From IMG/VR virus record IMGVR_UViG_3300028423_000849, positions 1-62,787 of that record: a DNA stretch of 62,787 nucleotides; one strand, written 5' to 3'. The translations under genes and the position numbers were made by a program. The notes under the pieces are model-generated. The model did not search any database. It was not told the origin of the DNA and was given only the letters and a program-made list of their open reading frames with translations. The DNA comes from a virus. Of this stretch, positions 22,496-31,218 are shown piece by piece. Positions within the stretch are counted from its first letter, which is position 1. Each line of letters begins with the position of its first letter.

Positions 22496-23596
22496 ATGGA
22501 TACACTAACAGTAAAACCCACACAAGTCGCCAGCATTGTAGGTCGCGCGGCACAGGTACAACGCCCCATCTTTATTTGGGGTCCTCCAGGCATTGGCAAA
22601 AGTGAGCTAGTGCAGAACATCACAGATGGGTTGGGCAACAGCACGCTGATTGATCTCAGATTGGCTCTGATGGAGCCTACAGATCTACGAGGCTTCCCTT
22701 TCCGTAATCCAGAAACCAATACCATGGAATGGGCACCGCCAGCGGACTTGCCCGGCCAGGAGTTTGCTGATCAATATGATCATGTGGTGCTGTTCCTGGA
22801 CGAGCTCAACAGTGCTCCGCCCAGTGTGCAGAGTGCTGCCTATCAGTTGATCCTGAACCGCAGAATCGGTCAGTACCAGTTACCGAAGAATGTGATCATG
22901 ATTGCCGCAGGCAACCGTGAAACAGACCGTGGTGTAACATATCGCATGCCAGCACCACTGGCAAACCGTTTCCGTCATGTGAACATGGCTGTGGACTTTG
23001 GCGACTGGCAACAGTGGGCCATCAACAATGATGTGCACCCTGATGTGTTAGGCTATCTCAGCTATGCCAAGCAGGATCTCTTTGACTTTGATCCCAAGAC
23101 CAGTTCACAGGCATTTGCCACACCGCGCAGTTGGACGTTTGTCAGTGAGATGCTCACAGACACTGAGTTTGACAGTGCTGACATCTCAGAGCAGAAAGCA
23201 GAGATTGCAGGTGCAGTTGGTGAGGGCATGGCAGGCAAGTTCATTGAACACAGACGCATTGCCAGCAAACTGCCTAACCCAGAAAACATCTTGGATGGCA
23301 CAGTGACCAAGTTGGACGACAAGCTGAGTACAGAACTCAGCGCCAAGTACAGTCTCGTGGTTGGCCTAACCTATGAGATCAATCAACTCTACAAAGAGCA
23401 AGGTCTCAAAGCAGACTTCAAGAAAAAATTCAACACTGCTGTGAGATTTGCATATGACAACTTTGAGCCTGAGATGGTGGTGCTACTGTTCAAGACCATC
23501 ATGTCGGACTACAAGATCAAGTTCAATATTCGCACCGATTTGGACAAAGATGTCTACAAGGTGTTCTCAGAGCGTTACACCAGATACATCGTGTAA
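22496..23596 (+). CDS. MoxR-like AAA+ ATPase (CobS-like)
   Basis: A 366-residue AAA+ protein. Walker A GPPGIGKS lies near residues 29-36, Walker B VVLFLDELNSAP near 97-108, and sensor 1 MIAAGN near 139-144. Phage relatives are often labelled CobS, the cobalt chelatase ATPase, because of similarity. Here it is paired with a VWA-metallopeptidase-like protein, the usual MoxR partner. It has its own promoter and is followed by a terminator, so it is regulated alone. Confidence 0.9.
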   Translation: MDTLTVKPTQVASIVGRAAQVQRPIFIWGPPGIGKSELVQNITDGLGNSTLIDLRLALMEPTDLRGFPFRNPETNTMEWAPPADLPGQEFADQYDHVVLFLDELNSAPPSVQSAAYQLILNRRIGQYQLPKNVIMIAAGNRETDRGVTYRMPAPLANRFRHVNMAVDFGDWQQWAINNDVHPDVLGYLSYAKQDLFDFDPKTSSQAFATPRSWTFVSEMLTDTEFDSADISEQKAEIAGAVGEGMAGKFIEHRRIASKLPNPENILDGTVTKLDDKLSTELSAKYSLVVGLTYEINQLYKEQGLKADFKKKFNTAVRFAYDNFEPEMVVLLFKTIMSDYKIKFNIRTDLDKDVYKVFSERYTRYIV

Positions 23597-23660
23597 CACA
23601 GTCAATGGTGCTGGGTCCTACTACTCCTACTCCTCCGACCTACAACCCAGCACCAGTGTC

Positions 23661-23684
23661 GCCCCCCGCATAAGGGGGGCTTTT
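23661..23684 (+). terminator. Rho-independent terminator
   Basis: GCCCCCC (23661-23667) and GGGGGGC (23674-23680) form a perfect stem with a 6-nt loop, followed by TTTT. Confidence 0.92.
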
Positions 23685-23699
23685 AATAACAAATGTAGG

Positions 23700-23727
23700 T
23701 TGACACAGCAGACAATTCTGCTACAAT
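23700..23727 (+). promoter_or_regulatory. Sigma-70 promoter with conserved leader, copy 3
   Basis: TTGACA at 23700-23705, a 16-nt spacer and TACAAT at 23722-23727 preceded by TGC. The leader is a shorter version (GTGTAGGTAACA then AGGAG) of copies 1 and 2. Confidence 0.85.
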
Positions 23728-23754
23728 AGTAGTGTAGGTAACAAGGAGTAAACA

Positions 23755-25041
23755 ATGAGCACAGACATTAGCAAATCAGCAAGCCAGGTAGCAACGCCAG
23801 ATATTCCTGAGACTGCTAAAACATCAGCACAAGTTGAAGACATGCTGATCAAAGCTCGGGTAAAAATGCTGCTGAGTGCGCCTTTCTTCGGCAACTTGGC
23901 AACTCGCTTGCACTTCATTGATGCCACAGAGTGGTGTCCCACTGCTGCCACAGACGGCAAAAACTTCTACTACAATCGCAACTTTGTGGATGCACTAACT
24001 GAAAGTGAGCTGATCTTTTTGATGGGTCATGAGGTTCTGCACTGTGTGTATGATCACGTGAATCCAGACCATGTGAACAACCGAGATCGTCGTTTGCTGA
24101 ATGTTGCACAGGACTATGTGATCAATCATGACCTAGTTGAGGCACGCATCGGCGACATGATCCGCTTGGTAGATATCTGCTACAATCCTGCATACCAGAG
24201 CTACACTGCAGATGAAATCTATGATATCTTGTTCAAGCAAGCAGAGGAAGAAGGTCGTGTGGTTGAAATGCCCACATTGGACATGCACTTGGACAGCGAA
24301 GGTGAAGGTGACAGCGACAGTGAAGGCGGCGAAGGCAACCAAGATGGTGCCAAAGGCCCAATACAATACAGCAAGGAAGAGCTAGAGCAAATTCGCAACG
24401 AGATGCAGAGCGCTGTGATGCAGAGCGCAAAAGTCAGCGGCGCAGGCAATATGCCAGGCGGCGTGCGTAGGCTTTTGGACAAACTGTTGAACCCACAACT
24501 GGACTGGCGTGAGCTGCTGGCAATGCAGATTCAAAGTGTGGTCAAGTCCGACTACACCTGGATGCGTCCCAGCCGCAAAGCACAGAGCGCAGACATGTAC
24601 ATGCCAGGCATGGACAATGAGAACACTGTGGACCTTGCTGTGGCCATTGACACATCGGGTTCCATTTCAGAAGACATGCTGCGTGACTTCCTCAGCGAAA
24701 TTCACAGCATCATGAGCCAGTACAATGACTTTACACTCCGTCTGTGGTGCTTTGATACTGCAGTACACAATCCACAAAAGTTCACAGCAGACATCAGTGC
24801 AGACCTCCTAGAGTATGACATCCAAGGCGGAGGCGGCACTGACTTTGATTGTAACTGGGCATACATGAAGGACGAAGGCATTGCGCCAAAGAAGTTTGTG
24901 ATGTTCACAGACGGATACCCTTGGAACAGCTGGGGCGACGAAAGCTACTGTGACACACTGTTTATTGTGCACGGCGGGCATGGCGGTGAAACACCCACAG
25001 CACCGTTTGGCATTACTGTGCCCTACACCAGAGAGCAATAA
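23755..25041 (+). CDS. DUF2201-type metallopeptidase plus VWA domain protein
   Basis: A 428-residue protein. The N-terminal part has the zinc-peptidase signature HEVLH near residues 92-96 (MGHEVLHCVYDH). A Glu/Asp/Gly-rich linker spans about 178-200. The C-terminal VWA domain carries the MIDAS motif DTSGS near 299-303 and GGTDF near 361. This is the layout of VWA-like metallopeptidase proteins that partner MoxR AAA+ ATPases. It probably forms a chaperone or protease-like complex with the ATPase upstream. Confidence 0.85.
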   Translation: MSTDISKSASQVATPDIPETAKTSAQVEDMLIKARVKMLLSAPFFGNLATRLHFIDATEWCPTAATDGKNFYYNRNFVDALTESELIFLMGHEVLHCVYDHVNPDHVNNRDRRLLNVAQDYVINHDLVEARIGDMIRLVDICYNPAYQSYTADEIYDILFKQAEEEGRVVEMPTLDMHLDSEGEGDSDSEGGEGNQDGAKGPIQYSKEELEQIRNEMQSAVMQSAKVSGAGNMPGGVRRLLDKLLNPQLDWRELLAMQIQSVVKSDYTWMRPSRKAQSADMYMPGMDNENTVDLAVAIDTSGSISEDMLRDFLSEIHSIMSQYNDFTLRLWCFDTAVHNPQKFTADISADLLEYDIQGGGGTDFDCNWAYMKDEGIAPKKFVMFTDGYPWNSWGDESYCDTLFIVHGGHGGETPTAPFGITVPYTREQ

Positions 25042-25042
25042 C

Positions 25043-25597
25043 ATGTATAGTGCAGAACCAAAAAACACATACCTCTATAGTGTTACATCTGATCTTGCCA
25101 CTAACATCATCAAAGACATCAATGCCAAACATCCACTTGATGGATTTCTTTGGAGACTGAGGTGGCATGACTCATACACTGACCATCAACTTGCAGATAG
25201 CAGAGCCGGTTGGAGCGTGGCGATTTGGACCAAGTTCTTGTCAAAAAAACCTGATGTAGTTATAGTGCAGAAGCATTTTGAGAACACTCCCATAGAGTTA
25301 TTTCAGCTTCGAGAACACACACTAGCCGCATCCGAATGGGAGTATCTATGCTCAAACTATTATGAAGAGCCTAAGAGCAACTTTCAAGATTTGTGTGAAC
25401 AAATACATTCCTGGGAAGGTTTTATCAGTGCAAACAACTTGCTTGGTGCGCCTAACAGCGCAGAGACCATAAAGGCATTTGCTAGTATTGCAGGTGAACA
25501 TATCCACAGTGATCTACCTATGTTTTTCTGGAACCAATCGTGCACTAAGAACTATAATTGTAGCCTCAATAACCACATAGAGATGCATGCGACATGA
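25043..25597 (+). CDS. Hypothetical protein
   Basis: A 184-residue protein starting at the ATG one base after the VWA stop; a longer frame begins at 24950 inside the VWA gene and is unlikely. It is mixed alpha/beta by eye, with six Cys. No recognised motif. It overlaps the next gene by 4 nt, so the two are coupled. Confidence 0.6.
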   Translation: MYSAEPKNTYLYSVTSDLATNIIKDINAKHPLDGFLWRLRWHDSYTDHQLADSRAGWSVAIWTKFLSKKPDVVIVQKHFENTPIELFQLREHTLAASEWEYLCSNYYEEPKSNFQDLCEQIHSWEGFISANNLLGAPNSAETIKAFASIAGEHIHSDLPMFFWNQSCTKNYNCSLNNHIEMHAT

Positions 25598-25884
25598 GTA
25601 AAAAGTTAGACAGAGCAGAGTTTGAATTACTTGCACACACTGAAGCCATGGTGCAGATGATCAGCAACAAACTGGTGGTCAATGATTACACAAATTTCAA
25701 AAGTACGCCAGCAGTACAAGAAGTGATCGAAACACTGGAACCAGTTATGACCTATCTGCAATCCAATGCACAAGGCATGTATTATTGTTATGTGGGTCAA
25801 GGCTTCGGCGGCCAGGTAACCATGTATTTCGAACATTCTATGGACCGTGCCAATGTAATAGAGTTAATAAAAACTCTAGACTAA
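25594..25884 (+). CDS. Small hypothetical protein
   Basis: A 96-residue protein overlapping the preceding stop (ATGA). The first half is helical; the second contains YYCYVGQGFGGQVTMYFEH. No recognised family. Confidence 0.55.
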   Translation: MSKKLDRAEFELLAHTEAMVQMISNKLVVNDYTNFKSTPAVQEVIETLEPVMTYLQSNAQGMYYCYVGQGFGGQVTMYFEHSMDRANVIELIKTLD

Positions 25885-25931
25885 ACCTCAAATAACATAA
25901 CCAAAAAACATTTCAACATCCTCAGATCAAC

Positions 25932-25939
25932 TGTAAATA
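25932..25939 (+). promoter_or_regulatory. Possible late promoter box TGTAAATA
   Basis: TGTAAATA lies 40 nt before the ATG at 25979; it differs from NATAAATA at one core position. Confidence 0.4.
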
Positions 25940-25978
25940 TATAGTTGTATACACAAACACACAAAGGAGTTATAACTC

Positions 25979-26227
25979 ATGGCAAAAGCAGAAGACACCC
26001 CAGAACAAACACAAGAACCACAAGATGCACCGGAGTCAATCAGTTTAAACGACCTGCAACTGCTGTTGCAGATTGTGGATCTCGCAAGCAACAGAGGCGC
26101 GTTTCGAGGCGCAGAGCTCACACAGGTTGGCGGAATTTTTGACAAACTCAATGTGTTCCTCAGCTATGTTGCAGAACAGCAGGAAGGTGCTGAAGCATCT
26201 CAAGACGCCGAAGAAACAGAGGAGTAA
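25979..26227 (+). CDS. Conserved phage hypothetical protein
   Basis: An 82-residue protein with ribosome site AAAGGAG. Acidic ends flank a helical centre LNDLQLLLQIVDLASNRGAFRGAELTQVGG, a pattern I recall as common in T4-like cyanophages. Function unknown. It is followed after 3 nt by the next gene. Confidence 0.7.
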   Translation: MAKAEDTPEQTQEPQDAPESISLNDLQLLLQIVDLASNRGAFRGAELTQVGGIFDKLNVFLSYVAEQQEGAEASQDAEETEE

Positions 26228-26230
26228 TAC

Positions 26231-26887
26231 ATGGCTAAGATTACAAAACATGTCGGAAAAAACGGACAAAAACCCTGTGTGGTAGTATTCCGTGAAATTC
26301 CAGAAGAGCCAGAAAACTGTTTAATTGTTGAAACAGAAACACTGGACGAGCAGTCCCATGACGATCTAATGAACGTTGTGCAGAGTCCCGAAGCACAAGA
26401 AGGCAACAACCTCAGTGACATCTTACATCGTAGGCATTTTAAAAACGGCGACAACATGCTGAGTTCATTGCATCACGGCAAAAAAATGAGGAAAGTGCCT
26501 GTGAGCCAAGTGGTGTTGATGCCTGTGCCTAATCAAGAAGTAGCACTGTCTGAGGTCAATGCAGAGATTCGCAAACTCGAAGGAGGCTACGAGCCGCCAA
26601 AGACAGATCCAGCACATCTCAATAATCAAGGAACATCACTGGAAACGGACCCGGGCCTGAATCAGCAACGCATTGACGAAGATGCATCTTCCACAGACAA
26701 CGGTTCAGATCCCACGGCTATTGCACAGGGTTTGCTTAATCAAGCGGCGCTTCTCAGGCATGATGCAGAAGCACTGCAGAATGATGCAGAAACCAAAATG
26801 GCAGAAGCATACAAACTTGATCCGTCTCTGAAGCCGAAGACTGCTACCAAAAAAAAATCCGCAAAGAAAAAAGCTGCTAAAAAGTAA
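26231..26887 (+). CDS. Conserved phage protein with lysine-rich tail
   Basis: A 218-residue protein. The N-terminal 100 residues (KPCVVVFREIPEEPENCLIVETETL, HDDLMNVVQSPEAQE) match a family I recall from T4-like cyanophages. The C-terminal tail is a run of Lys and Ala (KKKSAKKKAAKK), like a histone tail, suggesting nucleic acid contact. Ribosome site GAGGAG overlaps the previous stop. Confidence 0.7.
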   Translation: MAKITKHVGKNGQKPCVVVFREIPEEPENCLIVETETLDEQSHDDLMNVVQSPEAQEGNNLSDILHRRHFKNGDNMLSSLHHGKKMRKVPVSQVVLMPVPNQEVALSEVNAEIRKLEGGYEPPKTDPAHLNNQGTSLETDPGLNQQRIDEDASSTDNGSDPTAIAQGLLNQAALLRHDAEALQNDAETKMAEAYKLDPSLKPKTATKKKSAKKKAAKK

Positions 26888-26899
26888 CAGCGGATCTGA

Positions 26900-26907
26900 G
26901 ATAAATA
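26900..26907 (+). promoter_or_regulatory. Late promoter box GATAAATA
   Basis: GATAAATA lies 25 nt before the GTG start at 26933. Confidence 0.6.
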
Positions 26908-26932
26908 TCTCATATAACACAAGGAGATCAGT

Positions 26933-27268
26933 GTGGGAGAAGATACGCCGAAAATTCTTATTGTGGGGGTAGGACAAAAAGGAGAATCTAGCACAGTAAA
27001 TGACATCATCAGTACTGTAGAACCCACACAGATCCCTTGCTCGTTGTTGGAAAACCTATATGTTACGCTCACTGATGGCACCAAGTACAGAGTTGAAAAA
27101 ACCTACTTGGGTGAAGGCATCGATTATAAAAATATAGAACAGAGTCTAAGCAACCTGGGTATTCGCAAAGACGTCAAGCTCATTGAGATTGTAATTGACC
27201 TTGATGCAGCACACAAACTGTTTAGCCGCCACAGTGCCGATATTCTTGATCCCATATTTGAGGAATAA
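26933..27268 (+). CDS. Conserved phage hypothetical protein (GTG start)
   Basis: A 111-residue protein. GTG at 26933 is chosen because AAGGAG lies 7-12 nt upstream. IPCSLLENLYVTLTDGTKYRVEKTYLGEGIDYKNIEQSL and VIDLDAAHK are segments conserved, as I recall, in marine T4-like phages. Function unknown; acidic C-terminus. Confidence 0.7.
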   Translation: MGEDTPKILIVGVGQKGESSTVNDIISTVEPTQIPCSLLENLYVTLTDGTKYRVEKTYLGEGIDYKNIEQSLSNLGIRKDVKLIEIVIDLDAAHKLFSRHSADILDPIFEE

Positions 27269-27521
27269 CATCTCTGCACCTATCAAACAAGTAGAGCTAT
27301 CTGAGACTTCTCATCTTGCATGGAAGGGGCGTGTTACTGTGCATTGGCAGAACCGTAGAAATAAAAAAGAGAAAGGTCGCTACTTGGAGAAATCCATGCA
27401 AGAACTCACTGGTATATCACGCAAGGACTGGAATTTCAGACACGACTTGAATTTTGGTGCCAGCTACATGTATTTTCGCAACAGAGAAGACGCAGTTAGT
27501 TTTTACTTCTATCACAGTTGA
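27258..27521 (+). CDS. Conserved phage hypothetical protein, start uncertain
   Basis: About 87 residues from a TTG at 27258 overlapping the previous gene; an ATG at 27195 in this frame lies deep in the previous gene. The body (ISAPIKQVELSETSHLAWKGRV then RKDWNFRHDLNFGASYMYFRNREDAV) looks like a conserved phage protein. Its stop is directly next to the stop of the convergent minus-strand gene, with no terminator between. Confidence 0.6.
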   Translation: MRNNISAPIKQVELSETSHLAWKGRVTVHWQNRRNKKEKGRYLEKSMQELTGISRKDWNFRHDLNFGASYMYFRNREDAVSFYFYHS

Positions 27522-28205
27522 TTATTTGAATCCAATCTGCATATATCGGGTGTAGATGGGCAATTCTAGTTTGCCTTCAAATAACACTTCACTCATTGGA
27601 TACCTTTCACGCATCTCTGCTCTACTTGCGCACACATTGGTGTGCCCGTCGAAGTGTTCACTGTTGTTGGTCTGCATGATCACAAGTTGGTCCTCTGCTA
27701 CACTGTCAAACCATTCTGTGCTCATGTGTTCACTGCTGGTGTTAATAACAACATCGGGCGTGACTTCTATGAGTTCGCCACTGGTTTGAAACTGCATAAA
27801 TGCACAGTCGAGCATGTTTACGTCTGCTACTACGCCCTTGTAAAGCCAATCTTGTTGTACTAGCCTTTGATTGAACTTTTCGCTGAGTTCAATGGCACGA
27901 GGATCTTGATCAAATCCATATACTTTGTTTATGCGTGGAGTTAGGTCGATCAGTGGCTCTACCAGTGTGCCAATCCAACAACCCAGTATAGCCACAGTAA
28001 GATTCGACTTTGACAGTCCTACAGCATCGGCATGCTGAAGTAACCATGCTTTGCTGGCCAGCTGACCTAGGCTAAATGCATCTCTGGGGTATTCAGGTTT
28101 GCTTGCTCTCTCAAGATAGCTGGGCCGGATCCACATTCCGCTTTCTGTGTCTAGCCACTGCTCGACCTGCTGCCAATCACTTAATGTTGTGCTGATATTC
28201 ATCAT
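27522..28205 (-). CDS. Class I SAM-dependent methyltransferase-like protein
   Basis: A 227-residue protein starting at ATGATG with AAGGAG upstream; it overlaps the end of the repeat protein gene by 29 nt. VAILGCWIGTLVEPLI is a motif I-like strand-turn-helix and KVYGFDQDPRAIEL the acidic loop, typical of class I methyltransferases; VVINTSSEHM follows. It is the last gene of the minus-strand block and could methylate a sugar or small molecule made there. Substrate unknown. Confidence 0.7.
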   Translation of the reverse strand: MMNISTTLSDWQQVEQWLDTESGMWIRPSYLERASKPEYPRDAFSLGQLASKAWLLQHADAVGLSKSNLTVAILGCWIGTLVEPLIDLTPRINKVYGFDQDPRAIELSEKFNQRLVQQDWLYKGVVADVNMLDCAFMQFQTSGELIEVTPDVVINTSSEHMSTEWFDSVAEDQLVIMQTNNSEHFDGHTNVCASRAEMRERYPMSEVLFEGKLELPIYTRYMQIGFK

Positions 28206-31200
28206 ACTGCTCCTTGAGCCACTCATAGTCATTGATTTTGGCTAACCTCATGGGTTTGTTAGCATTGGCTTCGGCATAGTCGATGCCTGCTTGAGCGCCT
28301 GCTTTGGCTTCTTCTCTGTAATCCACCCCCGGTATAGGAAACAGCCAGCTCTGCAATCTCACACGTGAATCTTCATCGTCTTTCATGCTGAGTTTCACAC
28401 ACTCTCTGAATGCACTGCGCCATGTGCTGAAGCCGTCGGTGTTAAACTTAGTGGTACAGCTGATTTCGGGCATGGCTTTGAATCTACTGCTAAGGCCTGT
28501 GGTAAAGTCTAGACCCCAGCTGGTAGCATCACGAACCTGCTCGGTGTTAAACAGCTTTATGCCTCCGTAGCCATACTCGTGACCTGTGAGAGGATTTCGC
28601 GCATTCCACACGTGTGTAACTTCTTGATCATATACATCAGGAATATAGCTAAAGTCAAAGTCTTCGGAAACCTCGGCATCAGCATCTACGACCCAAAACA
28701 TAGTGCTCTGTACCTGCATAGCTGCTTGTTTGTGCGCTTCGAATATGCCTTCTACATCTTTGATCCAATGCGTATCAAAACGCTGTGTAAGACGTTTGTA
28801 TGCAGTCTCAGCCCCTGGTTCGTGATAGCTGATAAACACAATTTCATAGGATTTATATGTGCAACCTGGTGTTTGCATGTACTGCAGCTGTTTGAAACGG
28901 TTCAATCTGAGGTCGTCGCTGGTGGTTTCGGAGTAGTCTCTGTGAGTGGGCCACAGTCGAAGTCCGCCATAGCCGTGCACTTTCTCTGTGGTAGGGTTAA
29001 TCTTCTGCCACACATGAATTTTGTTGATGTTTGTGATCTCAGGCACAAAACCAGACTTTACAACCTGTTTCTGTTCTTCCACGTCTGGATCCACTGTCCA
29101 CATATAGTCATAGCCCTGCTGTTTGTATTCTTGTATTTTTTCCAAGAATTCGTCTCTCTTGAATTCAGTGATATGATAGATGGGCCATTCCTGCGTGGTG
29201 CTGGCAACAGTGTTTATCAATTTGAGATTGGGGAAACTGTTGTTGTTGATTTCTTTGGTAGTGTACTCGTGGCCTTGTGCATAAGTGCCCTTGGGATACA
29301 GTCTCACCCCTGTGTAGACATCTGCTGATGTGGAAAACACATGCACATTGTTTGCATCCCACTGAGTAGGATAGTAGTCGAAATCAAAATCTTCGTCGAG
29401 TTTCACAAAAGGGTCAACTACCCAATACATGTCTACGTCTGTGCTTGCTTCAAACTTTTCTAACTGTGCTACAATATCTTCTCTGTTATCCAAGTAATAG
29501 GTAGGATATGTTTTGTGTACACTGGCCGGCTCTCTGATATACTTGGGCCTCCCTTTGGTCTTGGGCTCTCGTGGACACAGCATCACACCGCCATAGTCAT
29601 ATTGCCTCTGAGTTTTTGGATTCAGTTTCTGCCACACATGTGTTTTGCCCTCGTCCCACACTTCTGGCACATAGTTGAAACTGAAGTCATCCATAACGTC
29701 AACATTGGGGTCTACCACCCAGAACCAGGCCTGTGATGTTTTTTCTCTGCCTTCTTCTTGACTGTGAAATACCTCATACTCTACTCTGCTGTTTCTCAGC
29801 TCGCCTCTGTGCACCACAGGCGCTTCTTTGGGATTAGATCTGGGCACCAAGTAGATGCCGCCTTCCTTGTCCGGGTATTTTTCTGTGAGTTGACCACTGA
29901 GCTTGAAGTTGATAATGTTGGTCTGTTCATCAAAGTCAGGCACATAATCCAGTTGATCAATGCGGTATCCCGAGTCTACCATCCAGAACATTTTTGTTCT
30001 GCTCTTCTTGGCATAGGTTTCAAACTGTGTGACATTGTTGGTGCGAAACACATCATATTTCAGAGGTGTTACACCTGCATGATACTTTTGCTTGGTTATG
30101 TCAAAGTCTCGATGTACCAGTCGAATACCTCCGCATCTTGAATCATATGGCTCTGTGATATTTTCTGGATAGCGAAAGTCTAGATGTCCGGGCAACTTGA
30201 ACACATGTATGTATTCCTGTTCGTGTTTGGCCGGCACATATAACAGTTTGCCATTGAAGCGAAAGTTTCTGTCAACCATCCAAAACCACTCGGTGCGGCT
30301 ACGCTGTGCATATTCTGTGTATGTGTCAGCAGTGAATTCATCGCTGTCAATGTAGAATACATCATAGTTGATGTCTTCAATGGGGCAATCTTGATGCACT
30401 TTGAGATCTGCATTTTTCCACTTTTTGGGAACAAGTCGAATACCGCCCATGGCTTTTGGATATTTCTCAGTGAGTTGGTTGGGCATGCGAAAACTGTGTA
30501 TCATCTGATCCTCAAACGGATTAGGCACCCAGTCTAGTGTGTTTGACTGCAGTTGATATTCTCTGTCAACAATCCACACATACTCTTCTGAGTACACATC
30601 ACGCTGAGTGTAGTCATCAACATCCTCACACCATATCACTGGGTATTCAACACCAGCATCCAAAAAACCATGATACTTGATATTAGCATCTTGCCACTCT
30701 CTGGGGTATAGCTTGATGCCGCCTTCCAGTTCCGGGTACTTGTGCTCCAGTTGATTTCTCAGATGAAAACTGTGTATGTACTTGGGCTCAAAGTTATCTG
30801 GTGCCCAGTCAATGTGATCGTTGAGTTTGTATTCTGGGTCCACACACCACACATGTGTGGCATAGGGATTGCGATCAAAGTATTTGCCCGGTGTCTTGGT
30901 GTTTACTATGTCAAAGCGTTTGCGGCACACAATGCGATTTACTTCTTTGATGCCTTGACTTTCACTGCGAGGCATGAGTTTGATGCCTCCATAGTTGTTG
31001 TTGTCCCATTTCCAAATATGTGTGTAGACTTGATCGTGATCAGGTGGGCGATACTCCAGCACGTCGTAGTTTAGCAATTCAACGTTGGGTTCGATAAGCC
31101 AGAACATTTTGGTGTTGGCTTCTACTTCTCTTTCACTGTCAATCCTCTGAGCAAAAGGTATATGCTCGCACAAGCTGGAATTTTCCCCTATATAGTATAC

Positions 31201-31218
31201 ATCAAACAATGTGTTCAC
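28177..31218 (-). CDS. Giant repeat protein: nine GT-A-like modules
   Basis: A 1013-residue protein built of nine related units. Each has an aromatic-W-x-[VI]-[DE]-x-x core (near residues 38, 122, 213, 311, 410, 498, 597, 705 and 840), then a [YW]xP block, an IH/HVW or HxF block and GG[IV]+L. The last unit is the most complete, with VFISYHEPGAE before it and a C-terminal part like the GT-A-type protein at 54786. DxD-like residues (VDADAE, VDPDVE) survive in only some units, so most are probably degenerate. Overlaps its neighbours by 4 and 29 nt. Confidence 0.8.
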   Translation of the reverse strand: MNTLFDVYYIGENSSLCEHIPFAQRIDSEREVEANTKMFWLIEPNVELLNYDVLEYRPPDHDQVYTHIWKWDNNNYGGIKLMPRSESQGIKEVNRIVCRKRFDIVNTKTPGKYFDRNPYATHVWCVDPEYKLNDHIDWAPDNFEPKYIHSFHLRNQLEHKYPELEGGIKLYPREWQDANIKYHGFLDAGVEYPVIWCEDVDDYTQRDVYSEEYVWIVDREYQLQSNTLDWVPNPFEDQMIHSFRMPNQLTEKYPKAMGGIRLVPKKWKNADLKVHQDCPIEDINYDVFYIDSDEFTADTYTEYAQRSRTEWFWMVDRNFRFNGKLLYVPAKHEQEYIHVFKLPGHLDFRYPENITEPYDSRCGGIRLVHRDFDITKQKYHAGVTPLKYDVFRTNNVTQFETYAKKSRTKMFWMVDSGYRIDQLDYVPDFDEQTNIINFKLSGQLTEKYPDKEGGIYLVPRSNPKEAPVVHRGELRNSRVEYEVFHSQEEGREKTSQAWFWVVDPNVDVMDDFSFNYVPEVWDEGKTHVWQKLNPKTQRQYDYGGVMLCPREPKTKGRPKYIREPASVHKTYPTYYLDNREDIVAQLEKFEASTDVDMYWVVDPFVKLDEDFDFDYYPTQWDANNVHVFSTSADVYTGVRLYPKGTYAQGHEYTTKEINNNSFPNLKLINTVASTTQEWPIYHITEFKRDEFLEKIQEYKQQGYDYMWTVDPDVEEQKQVVKSGFVPEITNINKIHVWQKINPTTEKVHGYGGLRLWPTHRDYSETTSDDLRLNRFKQLQYMQTPGCTYKSYEIVFISYHEPGAETAYKRLTQRFDTHWIKDVEGIFEAHKQAAMQVQSTMFWVVDADAEVSEDFDFSYIPDVYDQEVTHVWNARNPLTGHEYGYGGIKLFNTEQVRDATSWGLDFTTGLSSRFKAMPEISCTTKFNTDGFSTWRSAFRECVKLSMKDDEDSRVRLQSWLFPIPGVDYREEAKAGAQAGIDYAEANANKPMRLAKINDYEWLKEQYDEYQHNIK

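Noticed and set aside
28579-29328. Plus-strand ORF of 249 aa inside the repeat protein gene
   Set aside because: Antisense to a clearly coding repeat gene; hydrophobic by codon-complement effect and without a ribosome site.
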